From NCBI GenBank assembly GCA_014904845.1, contig MU119675.1, positions 1 to 30,244 on the forward strand: 30,244 bases of DNA, read 5' to 3'. Shown piece by piece: positions 1 through 10,500 of the stretch; position 1 is the stretch's first letter, and each line of letters begins with the position of its first letter. The DNA comes from Acephala macrosclerotiorum. Lineage: Eukaryota; Ascomycota; Leotiomycetes; Helotiales; Mollisiaceae. Below the pieces are notes generated by a model. The model was not told where the DNA came from and did not search any database. It was given only the letters and a program-made list of their open reading frames with translations. A program made the position numbers and the translations under genes.

Positions 1-94
1 AAATAAAATAAAATAAAATAAAATAAAATAAAATAAAATAAAATAAAATAAAATAAAATAAAATAAAATAAAATAAAATAAAATAAAATAAAAT
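1..94. repeat. Pentanucleotide microsatellite (AAATA)n
   Basis: About 18 uninterrupted AAATA units open the window and probably continue beyond its left edge. There is no coding content. The array sits at the edge of the hypermutated AT-rich block. Confidence 0.95.
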
Positions 95-125
95 ATATTA
101 TAAAAATTACAAATAAAAATTTTAT

Positions 126-188
<63 letters not shown>
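126..188. repeat. Trinucleotide microsatellite (ATA/TAA)n
   Basis: About 20 TAA units without interruption, ending at an ATTATTATCG junction. It is non-coding and lies within the AT-rich block. Confidence 0.93.
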
Positions 189-844
189 TATTATCGAATT
201 ATTTATTAATAATTTTATATAATCAATATAATTTTTTTTTTCGAGTATAGCGAATATATAATATAAATATTAAAATATTACGAAATTGATCGAGAATAAA
301 TTCGAGATTGTAAATACTTATAATAAAATTTTTAAAAAAAAAATAATCGAATCGAAAATCGAAAAAAGTATTAATAAAAATAAAAAAAATAAAATTTTTT
401 CAATAGATTTTAAACGTAGTAAATAGTAAAAAAATAAATTCGAAATAGATTATTAATAAAAAAAATAATAAAAAAATCGAAATAATAATTAAATCGAGAA
501 AATAATAACGACGTATAATAATTTAAATCGCGAAAATACGAGAAAAATATTTATTTTCTTTTTTTGTAATTTGTAAAACGTTTCAAATATTATTATTAAA
601 AAATATAATAAAAATTATATAATATATTTTTATTAGTAATTTAAATCGAGTCGATTTTTAAAAATATAAATTAATAATATAAATTTAATTTAAAATATAT
701 AAAAATATAAATTATATTTATAATAAATAATTTTATAAAGTATTTATATAATATTAATATCGATTTTTAGTAATAAATAAACGTAAAATTAGTAATTGTA
801 ATAACGTTCGAATTTTTTTTTAATATTACGAGATTATAATTTAA

Positions 845-1110
845 AATATTAAATATTAATATTTTTTTATATTAATAAAAATTATTTTAATTTTAAATGT
901 TTATAAAATACTCGAATTAAAAAAATTTAATTTGAAATTTAAATCGTTAAATAAATTTAAAATAAATTTAAATTAATAAATATTTTTTAATAAAATATAA
1001 AAAAAATATAATAAACGTAAAAATAAAAAAAAATAAAAAAAACGTTTACGAAATACAAATTGTATTAAATATTATTTAATTGAAAAACGAAATAAAAATA
1101 TTATAAATCG
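845..1110 (+). repeat. Mutated 3' fragment of the LTR-like repeat
   Basis: This aligns by eye to the 3' third of the copy at 2,469-3,321. Shared landmarks are the AAATCGTTAAATAAATTTAAA stretch and the terminal GAAAAACGAAATAAAAATA, with C-to-T and G-to-A differences. The 5' two thirds are absent or not recognisable. Confidence 0.7.
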
Positions 1111-1289
1111 TAATTATATTTATATTAAAAAAATACAATTAATAATATTATAATAAAATATTTTTCTCGTTTTAAAATTTTTATTTTATTTTATAATTCG
1201 TTAAATAAATTAATAATAAACGAGTTTTTATTTTTATTCGACGTATATTTTATTTTATAAATCTCGTAAAAACGTTTTTATAAAATTTT

Positions 1290-1600
1290 TTAAAGTTTTC
1301 AATTTTAATAATTTATTTAATTTATATTTATTTTAAATTTTAAATAAAAAAATTTAATTTAAACATTTTATTAAAATTTAAAATTAAAATAATTATTAAA
1401 ATTTTTTTAAATTTTATTAAATAATAAAAATTAATAAATTAATAAACTTTTTAATATTTAAAATAAATATATATATATTATAAAATTTTATATTATTAAA
1501 AAAAAAAAATTTAAAATTTTTATTTTTTATATTTAATTATTATAATCGATTTAATTAATTTAAATTATTTTATTAAATATAATTATATATTATTAATTTA
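1290..1600 (-). repeat. Mutated inverted fragment of the LTR-like repeat
   Basis: The reverse complement contains the block equivalent to AATCGATCGTAGTAACTCAA of the partly preserved copy, read here with RIP-type changes (AATCGATTATAATAATTAAA), followed by the downstream landmarks. Boundaries are approximate. Confidence 0.5.
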
Positions 1601-1799
1601 TATAATAATAAATTAATAAAATCGTTTAAAATTTAATTTATTTAAATTAATTAATAAATTATAATTATAATATAATATATTTAAATTTTTAATATTTATT
1701 ATATATTATAATATTTTTTAATAAATTAATTAAATTTAAATAAAATTATTTATTATTAAAAATATTAATATTAATTTTTAAATCGAATAAATAATAAAT

Positions 1800-2135
1800 T
1801 TAAAAAATTATAAATTATAAAAAAAAATTAATTCTTTTTTAATAAATATAATTTTAATAATTATTTATAATAAATTAAATTAATTATAATAATTTAATAT
1901 AAAAAACGAAAATTTTTAAATAAAAAATTTTAATATAAAAATTTTATCAATTTATTAATTTATTAATTTATTTAATTTTAAATTTAAATCGTTAAATAAA
2001 TTTAAAATAAATTTAAAATAATAATTATTTTTAATCGAATATAAAATAAATATAAAATATATATATATATATATATATTTATAAAATATAAATTATATTA
2101 AATATTATTCAATTAAAAAACAAAATAAAAATATA
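1800..2135 (+). repeat. Mutated 3' half of the LTR-like repeat
   Basis: It runs in the same order as 2,850-3,321: the AATTATAATAATTTAATATA block, the AAATCGTTAAATAAATTTAAA block, then the terminal AAACAAAATAAAAATA. An AT dinucleotide expansion at 2,058-2,081 interrupts it. Confidence 0.65.
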
Positions 2136-2468
2136 TTTAAAATAATACGTAATTTAATAAAAATTAATATTAATTTTTAAATTAAATAAATAATTATTAT
2201 AAATAATTATAAATATATATATATTTAATTTTATTAATTTAATTTAATTTTAAATTTTATTTAATATTAAAATTAATAAATTATATAATTATATATTTAA
2301 AAAAATAAATATATAAATTAATTAAAATATAAATTTATAAATTTTTTTATTAATATTTATTTAATTATTATTTTTAATTTATTTATAATAATTATTTATT
2401 AATAATTATTTATATTTATTTTATAATTAATATTATAATTTTTTATTAATTATATAAATTAAATTAAT

Positions 2469-3321
2469 TGTTTAATATAATGTAAAATAAAAAAAATAAA
2501 ATTTTTATTCGTAAAAATTTTTTAAATCTCGTAATATTTTTATATTATTTATTAACAATTGAAAATTTATTTCGATTTTCGAGTTTAAAAATAAAATATT
2601 ACGATTTAAAAATATTAAAATTTTACAATTTTTACAATTAAAACTACTTATTTATAAATATTTAAAACTTTTTATATTTGAATTATAAATTGAAAACAAA
2701 TTCGAATTATTTATATTTTTAATTGCAATTTATTTAAATTAGTAGTTATTGCGCAATTTAAATCTAAACTACAAAATACTATAAATCGCGATTTGCACTC
2801 GTTGAGAAAAGCTTTTATCGCTCGATAGAATTTGCCTTGGAGTAAATTAATCGTAGCAATTTAATATAAGAGACGAGAGTTCCAAAGAGTGTTCCCTTGG
2901 TAGATATAGTCTTAATAACTAATTAGAACCAATTGAATCGATCGTAGTAACTCAATATAAGAGACGGAGGTCCCAAGAAGTGTCCTTTGGTATGAGACTT
3001 TATTGGAAGTGCGTTTCTGCCTAAGGCTCTAATCAGCTTATCAGCTTATTCGACTTTGGACGAACGTTTTTTTAAGCGAACTACTTCCTTCGTATTAATA
3101 AGAATCATTCCAACTTTAAATGCTTATAAAACGCTTAAATTAAAAGTTTTTAATTTTAAACTTAGATCGTTGAATAGATTTAAAGTAGATTTAAAATAAT
3201 AATTATTCTCGATCGAGTATAAAACAAATGTAATAAACGTAAAAACAAAAAAAAAAAAAAATATACTCGCGAAATACGAGTCGTACGAAGCATTATTTGA
3301 TCGAAAAACGAAACGAAAACA
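2469..3321 (+). mobile_element. LTR-like repeat, partly RIP-mutated copy (about 853 bp)
   Basis: The repeat starts with TG (2,469) and ends with CA (3,321), the usual ends of a retrotransposon LTR. Other copies lie at 12,919-13,766 in the same orientation and at 17,819-18,745 inverted, with several fragments elsewhere. The first 270 bp are almost fully converted to A and T, while 2,745-3,310 keep many GG and CC pairs. The mutation load therefore changes sharply inside one element. No internal retroelement genes flank it, so it is best read as a solo LTR. Flanking TAAT and TATT do not form a clear target duplication. Confidence 0.72.
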
Positions 3322-5860
3322 TATTTAAATATATTAATTTTTATTTAATAAATAATATTTTAAATAAAAAATAATATATTAATTTATAAATTTATATAAT
3401 TATTTTTATATTATTAAAATTATAATATATTTTTTATATTAAATTTAATATTAATATATTATTTTATTTTATTACGAAAACGCGATTTTAAAATAATAAA
3501 TTATAATTCGATTTTTTTTTATTTAAAATTAAAAATTTTATAATAAAAATATTTAAATTAAATTTATTATTTTAAAATTTTATTTTTATATTTTATAAAT
3601 AATTATAAATAATTATTAAATAATTATATAATTAATATAATATTTAAATATATTATTTTTAATATTTTAATAAAATATATTATATATTAATTATTTTATT
3701 AAATTTAAATTTTTAAAATAATACGATTTAAAATATTTTTAAATTAATAAATAAAAATTTCGTAAAATAAAACGTATATTAAAAATATTAAAATATTAAA
3801 TTTAAAATTATATTAATATATTTTAATAAAAAATATTAAAAATTATATATTTAAATTTTATAATAATATATTTTAATACGTATATAATAAAATTAATTAA
3901 AATTTTTAAAATAAAATTTTATAATATAAAAATTTTTATATATAAATTTTTAAATAATTTAATTTTAAATTTATTAAATATTTTAATTTTAATATATTTA
4001 AAAAATTTAAAAAATTTAAAATTCGTTTAAAATTTATTTAAAAAATTTAAAAAAATTTAATTAATTAATTTTAATTTAATTATAATTTAATAAATTTAAT
4101 AAATAATATTTTAAATTAAATTTAAATTTAATAAAAAATAATATATTAATTCGATTATTAATAAATTTTTAATTAAATTAAAATTTATTAATAAAATTTA
4201 ATTTTTTTATTTAAAATTATATTAATTTATAAATTTAATTTTTTTATTAAATACGATTATTTAAATTTTATTTAAAATAATATAATATCGACAAATTTTA
4301 ATTAATAATAATAATTTTAATTTTTTTAAATATAATTAAATCGATTAAAAAATTATTATTGAATTTATTAAATTAATTTAAATTAAAATAATAAATTTTA
4401 CGTTTAAAATATTTAAAATCGTTTAAAACGTTTATAAAAAAACGATTTTAAAATAATAAATTATATATATAATAAATATTATATTTGAAAATATTAAAAT
4501 TATATATTAAAATTATTTATTAAATATATAATAATTTAATAATTTTATTAATTATTTATAAAAATAATTAATTTTTTTATTATTTAATATTTGTTAATTA
4601 ATTTTTATTATTTTAATAATTTATTTACAAATTGTATTTTATTTTAAAAAAATTTATTTAATATATTATATTTTATTTATTTATTTAAAAATATAAAATT
4701 TATTTTATATGTTCGTAATATTAATTTTTATAAATATTTAAATTTTTTTAATAATATTTTAATATTTTTATTTTCAAATAATTATATTATTTAATAATTA
4801 ATATAAAAAAATATATTATTTTATTAAAAAATAAAATTAAAAATATTAAAAATATTCGAATTATAAAAACGTTAAAAATTAATTTTATATATATAAAAAA
4901 ATAAAAATAAATTTGAATATTTTATATTTATATTATATATAATTAATATTGTTTTTATTTTATTTTTTTGTATAATTAATAAATAATTTTTAAAAATTTT
5001 TTTAAATAATATTATTTTTTCAAGTTTTTTTTTTTAAAATATTATTTATTTTATAATATTTTTATTTATTTTATTATTTTATTCGATTTATATTACAAAT
5101 AATTATAAAATATTATATTTTTTAATAGTTTTAATATATTATTTTATTTATATAATTATTTTTTTAAAATAAATATAATATAAATTTTTAAAATTATAAA
5201 AAAATACTTTTTAAAATATAATTTATAAATAATTATTATATTAAATTTTAATATAATTATTTTTATATATTTTATTAATTTTATATAATATATAATATTT
5301 TTTATAATATTTTTTGATTAAAATAATAATTTTATTCGAAAATAATAATTTTTTTTAATTATTTATTATTTAATATTTTCGTTTTAAAATAATTTTATAT
5401 TAAATAATTTTTTATATAAATATAAATATAAATTTTTTTATAAATTTTATTCGATAATATTCGATTTCTCGTAATATCGTACGAATTATAATTTTAAAAA
5501 TAATAAAATCGAGTTTTTAAAAAATATTAAATTTTAATATTTCGTAATAATAATAATTTTAATTAATAATATTATTTAATTATTTTATATTTAAATTTAT
5601 AAATATTAAACGTTTTTCGTTTTTCAATTTTATAATTATTTAATTATAAAAAAATAATAATAATAAATTATATTAATCGTAATAAATATTATTTTTATTA
5701 TTTTATTATTTAATTTTACAAGTAATTTTAATATTAATTTTAATTTTTTTTACGATCGATTTAATTTTTTTATTATTATTAATATATTTTAAAAATATAA
5801 TATAATAAATATATTAATATTAAAATTGTTTATTATAATGCAAAAAATCGAAGTTCACAA
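3322..5860. other. Hypermutated AT-rich block, no gene seen
   Basis: This is continuous AT-rich sequence with stops in all frames and C and G almost confined to CG. About 3,640-3,890 is a degraded copy of the repeat at 6,060-6,340. The stretch at about 3,950-4,150 resembles the reverse complement of about 14,650-14,900. These are decayed transposons whose type cannot be named from the sequence. Confidence 0.75.
3640..3890 (+). repeat. Heavily mutated copy of a second repeat family
   Basis: It shares the order of landmarks with 6,060-6,340: TTAATTATTTTATTAAATTT, then AATACGATTTAAA, then ATTTCGTAAAATAAAACGTA, then a TTTTAATAAAAAA block. Differences are mostly C-to-T or G-to-A relative to the right-hand copy. 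Confidence 0.65.
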
Positions 5861-6059
5861 TACGATCGATTATACGTGATCAAAAAATACAAATTATAAT
5901 TTATTATTTTAAAATCGTTTTTTCGTAAAATATTTAAATTGATTAAAATATATAAATTTAAAATACTAATTTTTTAAACGAAAAATACTAAAACTCTCGA
6001 TTATATACACATGCTTTTGATATTGCAATCAATTACTAAGTATTTTTATTAAGTACTTT

Positions 6060-6340
6060 ATTTTATTTTACTCGATTATATACGCAAAATATATTATACG
6101 TTAATTATTTTATTAAATTTAAATTTTCGAAAATAATACGATTTAAATTATATTCAGAATTTAAAGTAGAAATTTCGTAGAATAAGACGTATACCGAAGA
6201 TTTTTAAAATCAAAATCACTAAAAAAAAAGTTCGAAATTTTAATCGAATCGATATTTAAAATTGTATTAATTTATTTTTAATAAAAAACATTAAAACTTT
6301 TATTTCAAACTTCGTAGCGATATATATTAATACGCGCTCG
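6060..6340 (+). repeat. Less mutated copy of the second repeat family
   Basis: This is the partner of 3,640-3,890. It keeps more C and G (for example ATTTCGTAGAATAAGACGTA where the other copy has only A and T besides CG). It lies in the zone (about 5,860-6,360) where AT-rich decay gives way to normal composition at the edge of the gene island. Confidence 0.65.
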
Positions 6341-6429
6341 ATAGAATTAGCTGAAACTTTTATAATAGCTTCTTTTAATATAAAGGATTCTATAAATAAA
6401 GTTTAAAGTAGTTTAGCTTTGAATCTGTT

Positions 6430-6600
6430 GAGCATTCCAGCTCTAATATGTCTGGAGCGTCTGGAGCGTCTGGAGCTCGCCTGGAGGGCCTGGAACGTCT
6501 GGCTAAACGGCTTCAGTCTGATCGCAATCTAATAGGCTCGACAGATGGCGTTCCAGACTGGAGCTAAACCGGACAGGGAATGGCACGCCGGCCCGATTAC
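6430..6600. repeat. Short CTGGAG repeat with 9-bp period in unmutated DNA
   Basis: CTGGA(G/A) or CTGGC occurs at 6,452, 6,461, 6,470, 6,481, 6,490 and 6,499, mostly nine bases apart. The first three units are TCTGGAGCG, TCTGGAGCG and TCTGGAGCT. CATTCCAGCTC lies just before the array (6,433), and GTTCCAGACTGGAGC, which can fold on itself, just after it (6,549). There is no credible open frame. It could be a remnant of a transposon end or a simple minisatellite. Confidence 0.7.
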
Positions 6601-6924
6601 TACCGAATTTCCGATCAAATTGAAATTTGCCGATGAATACGTAAAAATTTTTAATAGTAAACTCGTTTAAATTTTTGTTTTATATAATTTTTCAATTAAA
6701 ATTGAAAGTATAGCAATTGAGACTAATAAACGCGTAAATAACAATTTCTTTATTTTTATTTTTTATTTTTCATTCTTTCTTAAATAAACGATCAAAAACC
6801 AAGAGAGTTCAGAATTGCAAAGTCCAAAACATGTTGGAAGCATATCAACAAGCGCTGCGGCGTATACGGCTATTAGGCCTATCAGGAGCTTTCGCTTATC
6901 CTTGCATAGCAAGCTAGGCAGCCT

Positions 6925-6931
6925 TATAAAA
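6925..6931 (+). promoter_or_regulatory. Candidate TATA box of gene 1
   Basis: TATAAAA lies about 135 bp upstream of the ATG at 7,065 and is followed by a pyrimidine-rich stretch (about 6,940-6,968). Such stretches are common near fungal transcription starts. The region 6,600-7,064 holds no supported gene. Confidence 0.45.
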
Positions 6932-7064
6932 CTCGTCGCCCACTCTTTCTTCCTCCGTTCTTATTCCAACAATTCTCCAACATTCAATTGCCCCGGCCAC
7001 GTGAAAAATTTCTCATACACCCAAAGCAAAGCGCGAAACTTTTATCAATATTTCACGATTTCCC

Positions 7065-8162
7065 ATGTTTACAATGCTTGTTTCACTTGTTCTACTTATT
7101 TTACTCGTTCAATTTGAAATCCGCGGGTGCGCAGCCGTCAACGACTCCAATACAACTGTGGAAGATCTCAGTCAATTCTCGCGGGGCCTCGAAACGTGCC
7201 CTGATCTCGTAGCATGGCCCCAAGTGCCGGTACCCATTTCATGCGATGACCCTGGATGCCGCGGTATTTCCTGGGCCGTTCCTCCATATCGTTGTCGTCA
7301 ACAAGGCGGAACCATGTATGGAATTGAAGTATTTGGCTGCCCCTGCTGTCCCCGTCTGATCGATTGCGAAGACCCAAGATGTGCGGGAAGTCCATCGGAA
7401 GAGATTTGTCAGTCGGAATTGCTTAAGAACTGTGTTTGTGTCTCATCCAACCGCAGAGTGCCGGCTGCGGCTGCTCCACAGGTGGAAGAAGACGCGCTAT
7501 CGGTTCCTTCTATACAGGAATCATTCAGTAACGAAATGGAAGCACTGGCCATAACATCCGATAGCAGGACTTGTCCCCGTAATCCTCCAGTCAGGTGTCT
7601 TGATCACCAATGCCGCGGATCAGACGATTGGAAGACCGAGAGTGATATGTCGTCGACTCCACGATGTAATCGGGCGGATGGCAAGCTTGTCATCGATGGG
7701 ATTGAGACCGCCCTGCACGGTTGTCCATGCTGTCCTGAATATATCGCCTGCAGCTCCACCGATTGCAATGGAGATGCAAATCAAGCTTGTACCTCTGTCC
7801 CTTTACATGGCTGTTTCTGTAACTGGCCTGGCCGGATCATGTTCCCTTACTTGCATGCTTCCTGGTATCCTGATAATGAACCGGCCGTCCTCCTCAACAG
7901 CTTCGAAGCAGCTTTTGATGACCCAGATTTTCATCCTGACCACAGTCAGATTTTATCCACCACATCCGTGGTTTCTTTCTCCACCAGTTTGAGTACGTTT
8001 TCTGAGACCAGAGCTCGTGCAAGTACAACCCCAAGGAACACTGCGTCGCCCATTCCGCAAAATTCTACGTGGATAGATTTGTTGTTGAGTCGAGAGGAAG
8101 CCTTCGGTCGGTCACAGAATAGCAGCGGGTTCGTGATGCTCGACCATATCAAGCACACGTAA
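7065..8162 (+). CDS. Secreted cysteine-rich protein with two 12-cysteine modules (gene 1)
   Basis: Single-exon gene, 365 residues. Residues 1-23 are a hydrophobic signal peptide; Met4 is an alternative start. Two modules follow with matching cysteine order. Module 1 has Cys45, 60, 65, 77, 92, 94, 95, 101, 106, 115, 123 and 125. Module 2 has Cys170, 178, 183, 201, 220, 222, 223, 229, 234, 242, 250 and 252. Each module is itself two half-repeats of the form C-x4-C-x-G...C...C-x-C, and both contain GCPCCP. Residues 260-365 lack cysteine and are rich in Ser and Thr. N-glycosylation sequons lie at N26, N29, N333 and N352. No enzyme motif is visible. The same half-repeats occur in the convergent gene 2, whose stop lies 118 bp away, so the two are probably related. 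A secreted, disulphide-stabilised role outside the cell is inferred. I recall similar short cysteine repeats in fungal secreted chitinase-like proteins, but that link is weak and no catalytic domain is present. Confidence 0.85.
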   Translation: MFTMLVSLVLLILLVQFEIRGCAAVNDSNTTVEDLSQFSRGLETCPDLVAWPQVPVPISCDDPGCRGISWAVPPYRCRQQGGTMYGIEVFGCPCCPRLIDCEDPRCAGSPSEEICQSELLKNCVCVSSNRRVPAAAAPQVEEDALSVPSIQESFSNEMEALAITSDSRTCPRNPPVRCLDHQCRGSDDWKTESDMSSTPRCNRADGKLVIDGIETALHGCPCCPEYIACSSTDCNGDANQACTSVPLHGCFCNWPGRIMFPYLHASWYPDNEPAVLLNSFEAAFDDPDFHPDHSQILSTTSVVSFSTSLSTFSETRARASTTPRNTASPIPQNSTWIDLLLSREEAFGRSQNSSGFVMLDHIKHT

Positions 8163-8280
8163 ATGAACTCAGTCACTATAGAACGGCCGGTCACCACGAG
8201 ATATCAAGCAGACAAACGAACGATGATCATAATTCTACCTATCCTATCCATCTGGACTTATACAGCGACACCATCTCGGC
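8163..8280. other. Intergenic space between convergent genes 1 and 2
   Basis: 118 bp between two stop codons, so the two 3' untranslated regions must abut or overlap. No clear AATAAA signal is visible on either strand. Confidence 0.7.
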
Positions 8281-10065
8281 TCAACATTTGCATTGTAAAG
8301 TGAACGGATCGCCTGCTTGTCCCGACACACACTTAGCAACCGATCCACCGGAACATGTGTACTTGCTACAATCTGAGTCATTCTGACAGTTGGTATTGGG
8401 AGGCGGCGGGTTGATTGTGGTCGTTGCTGTGGTCGACGTGGGAGGCGGAGGAGGCGGAGGAGGAGCTGTCGTTGTTGTTGGGGGTGCCGTTGTACTTGGT
8501 GGGCAACCCTGACTGACCTTTGTGTAGTCACCAGGATTGGTAGTACCTTGGGCACACCAAGTGCTGGTGCTCTGGGCCGAGTTGGTGCCCCAGTATTGCG
8601 GTGTCATTGTGGGTCCACAATTGCAGAAGCAATTGGTGACGGGCAGGAATGTAACAGCTGCGGTCCCAGTATTGAGGCTCGTGGTGGGCGTGTAGCTTGC
8701 GTATGGGCAGTCGACAACAGGGGGATCTTCCAGCAGGCCCGGCACTGCGCTGGACACTGCACCCCAGGCCGTAGTAAAGACTGCAGCCACCAGCGAGGAT
8801 AGTTGGTCTGGCGTGATAGGATCAGGGTCATCATTTTCGATATCTACTCCTCCGTTGTTGCCTACCCACAGACAACCGCAACCATGGTATGTGTCTGCCT
8901 GACACTGGGAGTACTCGTCACCTTTACAATTACTATCAGAACAGGAGACCGTTGTGCTTGGGCAGCACGTGCAACTGTTTATGGGACCGGACGCTGAACA
9001 CTGAGATTTTCCATTCTATCGAACAAGATCAGTACATATTCAAGACAAAAATCGAGGCTGCGTATTGCTTATGTACTCACATCTCCCCCGCACGAAGTAT
9101 CAGTACATCGAGGCGGTTCGTTGGGGCAATTCTGCTTCTCGTCGCAGGGACAGCCGACTTCTGGCCCCGACGAGCATAACTTGACGATGTCGGCTCCACC
9201 ACAATCAGCACAGTCCTCTTTCGGATCCTTCTGGCACACTTCGTCGTCTGGTTTTCCGTTATCGGGCAACTGAGAAGGTGGTTTTATAGCCCCGATAGCT
9301 GCTGCCGCGCCGAATTGTTCTATTGTTCTTCAGTCAGCTGTGGTATAGGCACAATATACTAGCTCAGGCGAAGAACAGACACGAGGAGACCAGGACGAGA
9401 GCAAACTCACGTGCAGCCCACCACAAAATACCACCCGCCGCCACAACAGCAACGAAAGTTTCCATATCAGAGCTACTGTCGGTGCTTGTTGCAACAAGAT
9501 TAGTGACAGTAACGGTCGTGCTCGCTCTCAAGCCGGAATATTCGCTTAGTGTCATGGGCTCATAGACAATCGTCCCAGCCTGGCCGTCGACAGTGGCAAC
9601 GGACGTGACTTTGCCAGGAGTAATATCCACAGCGTTTGAGATGCACTGACAGTACACGCCACACCCACCCGGAAATATACAGCGTTCTTGGCTTCCGGTG
9701 AGCATGATTTGATCGCACTGGCCAGGGACGATTGTGTCGCCCCCACAGTCGGAGCATGCTTTAGGGTCGACACCATCCCACGCTTCTGGACAGAGGGCGA
9801 AGATGTACTGGTCCCTTTTTTGAAGCTCGGCAAGACGCCCTTGTGCCGTGTAATCGTCTCTTTCTTTGATTATTTCTTGGAGAGCTCCTGAGGTCCATAC
9901 GCCGATGTTGCTGTCTCTTCTTGCAGGAATAGCCGCGGGACCAGTGGGGACAGGGCCCGAGTTCTGGGCAGAAGTTGATGAAGGTAAGATGTTTCGCAGG
10001 TCATAAGCTTCGACAGAGGAGAAGGCGAGAAACCCAACGAAGGGAAGCTGCTTCGAGTACAACAT
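8281..10065 (-). CDS. Secreted multi-domain cysteine-rich protein, three exons (gene 2)
   Basis: Coding exons on the minus strand are 10,065-9,411, 9,319-9,081 and 9,000-8,281, giving 537 residues with intact phase. Residues 1-20 are a signal peptide. Lys83-Arg84 is a likely Kex2 site, leaving a propeptide. The first cysteine cluster is Cys92-141 (eight Cys, with SDCGGD). A 27-residue hydrophobic segment (about 203-229) follows; it could be a membrane helix. Residues 247-341 hold 18 Cys, including Cys290-x4-Cys295-GGD-Cys299...Cys308-x-Cys310-Cys311-Pro and Cys318-x4-Cys323-KG...GCGC, the gene 1 module. The exon 2/3 junction falls inside this module and restores it, which supports the splice. 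Residues 365-464 hold a second region with CFCNC (422-426). A Pro/Thr linker (about 465-500) leads to a final six-Cys knob (503-537) ending Cys-Lys-Cys. There are 38 Cys in all. I recall C-terminal regions of killer-toxin-like chitinases with similar pieces, but no GH18 DxxDxDxE motif is present. Function unknown. Confidence 0.82.
9001..9080 (-). other. Gene 2 intron 2 (80 bp)
   Basis: The donor is GTGAGT at 9,080 and the acceptor is ATCTCAG ending at 9,001; splicing is in phase 0. It rejoins a C-x4-C-GGD-C…C-x-CC-P cysteine module that matches gene 1. The unspliced frame stops after three codons. Confidence 0.85.
9320..9410 (-). other. Gene 2 intron 1 (91 bp)
   Basis: The donor is GTGAGT at 9,410 and the acceptor is CAATAG ending at 9,320, with a CTGAC branch-like site shortly before it. 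Splicing in phase 1 joins the end of the hydrophobic segment (…LWWAA) to QQFGAAAAIGAI. Without splicing the frame ends in a stop at 9,364. Confidence 0.8.
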
Positions 10066-10193
10066 CGCTGGGGATTTATGAATGAGACAAGATGTGTGCG
10101 GAATGACGAGGTTCCACCTTCAAGTATGAGGGTATTTTTGCTCCTGATCTGGAGCTTGTTGGCGTTGAGCAGAAGAGTACGGGTGTGGTTGAG

Positions 10194-10201
10194 TATATAT
10201 A
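10194..10201 (-). promoter_or_regulatory. Candidate TATA box of gene 2
   Basis: TATATATA is 130 bp upstream of the gene 2 ATG on the minus strand. The spacing resembles that of the TATA-like site before gene 1. A long open frame on the plus strand over this stretch is considered accidental. Confidence 0.45.
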
Positions 10202-10500
10202 TCTGTTCTCGAGGAATGAAATGTCCGAGGTCTTTGACATCAATGGAAGCGCTCTACTTCAGTATTCACATGGTGTATGCGGTCTTCGTAAGCCATTCAG
10301 ATCCTAGAGGAATGATACCTCAAGGGAAAAAATCTTGGATATGCCGACCCCGCCTGGTGAAACGACAAATACCAACATCTATGACTATCAATAGCAGAGG
10401 TGTCAACAACGCCGTTGTCGAAAATGGTTCTCACGCCATTGCGCTTCGTCGAAGGGCGAGTTAATGACCGATTTCGACCGAGTTCGGTTACCTGTACGGA

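Larger units (their letters stand above)
189..2468. other. Hypermutated (RIP-like) AT-rich block, left part
   Basis: No gene is visible here. The sequence is almost all A and T, stops occur in every frame, and remaining C and G are mostly in CG pairs. Fragments of the LTR-like repeat listed separately are scattered through it, one of them inverted. A segment near 2,143-2,350 resembles the reverse complement of about 13,900-14,090, so other repeat families are present too. A perfect AT dinucleotide run lies at about 2,058-2,081. Confidence 0.8.

Noticed and set aside
7168..8197. Several 75-130-codon frames overlapping gene 1 on both strands
   Set aside because: They overlap the long secreted-protein frame and lack its structured cysteine pattern; shadows of gene 1.
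9323..9891. Plus-strand frames opposite gene 2 exon 1
   Set aside because: They overlap a well-supported spliced gene and show no domain or signal.
10078..10464. 128-codon open frame on the plus strand with a hydrophobic stretch
   Set aside because: It lies over the promoter and TATA-like site of gene 2, has no recognisable domain, and its hydrophobic part is followed by Arg-rich low-quality sequence. Likely chance.
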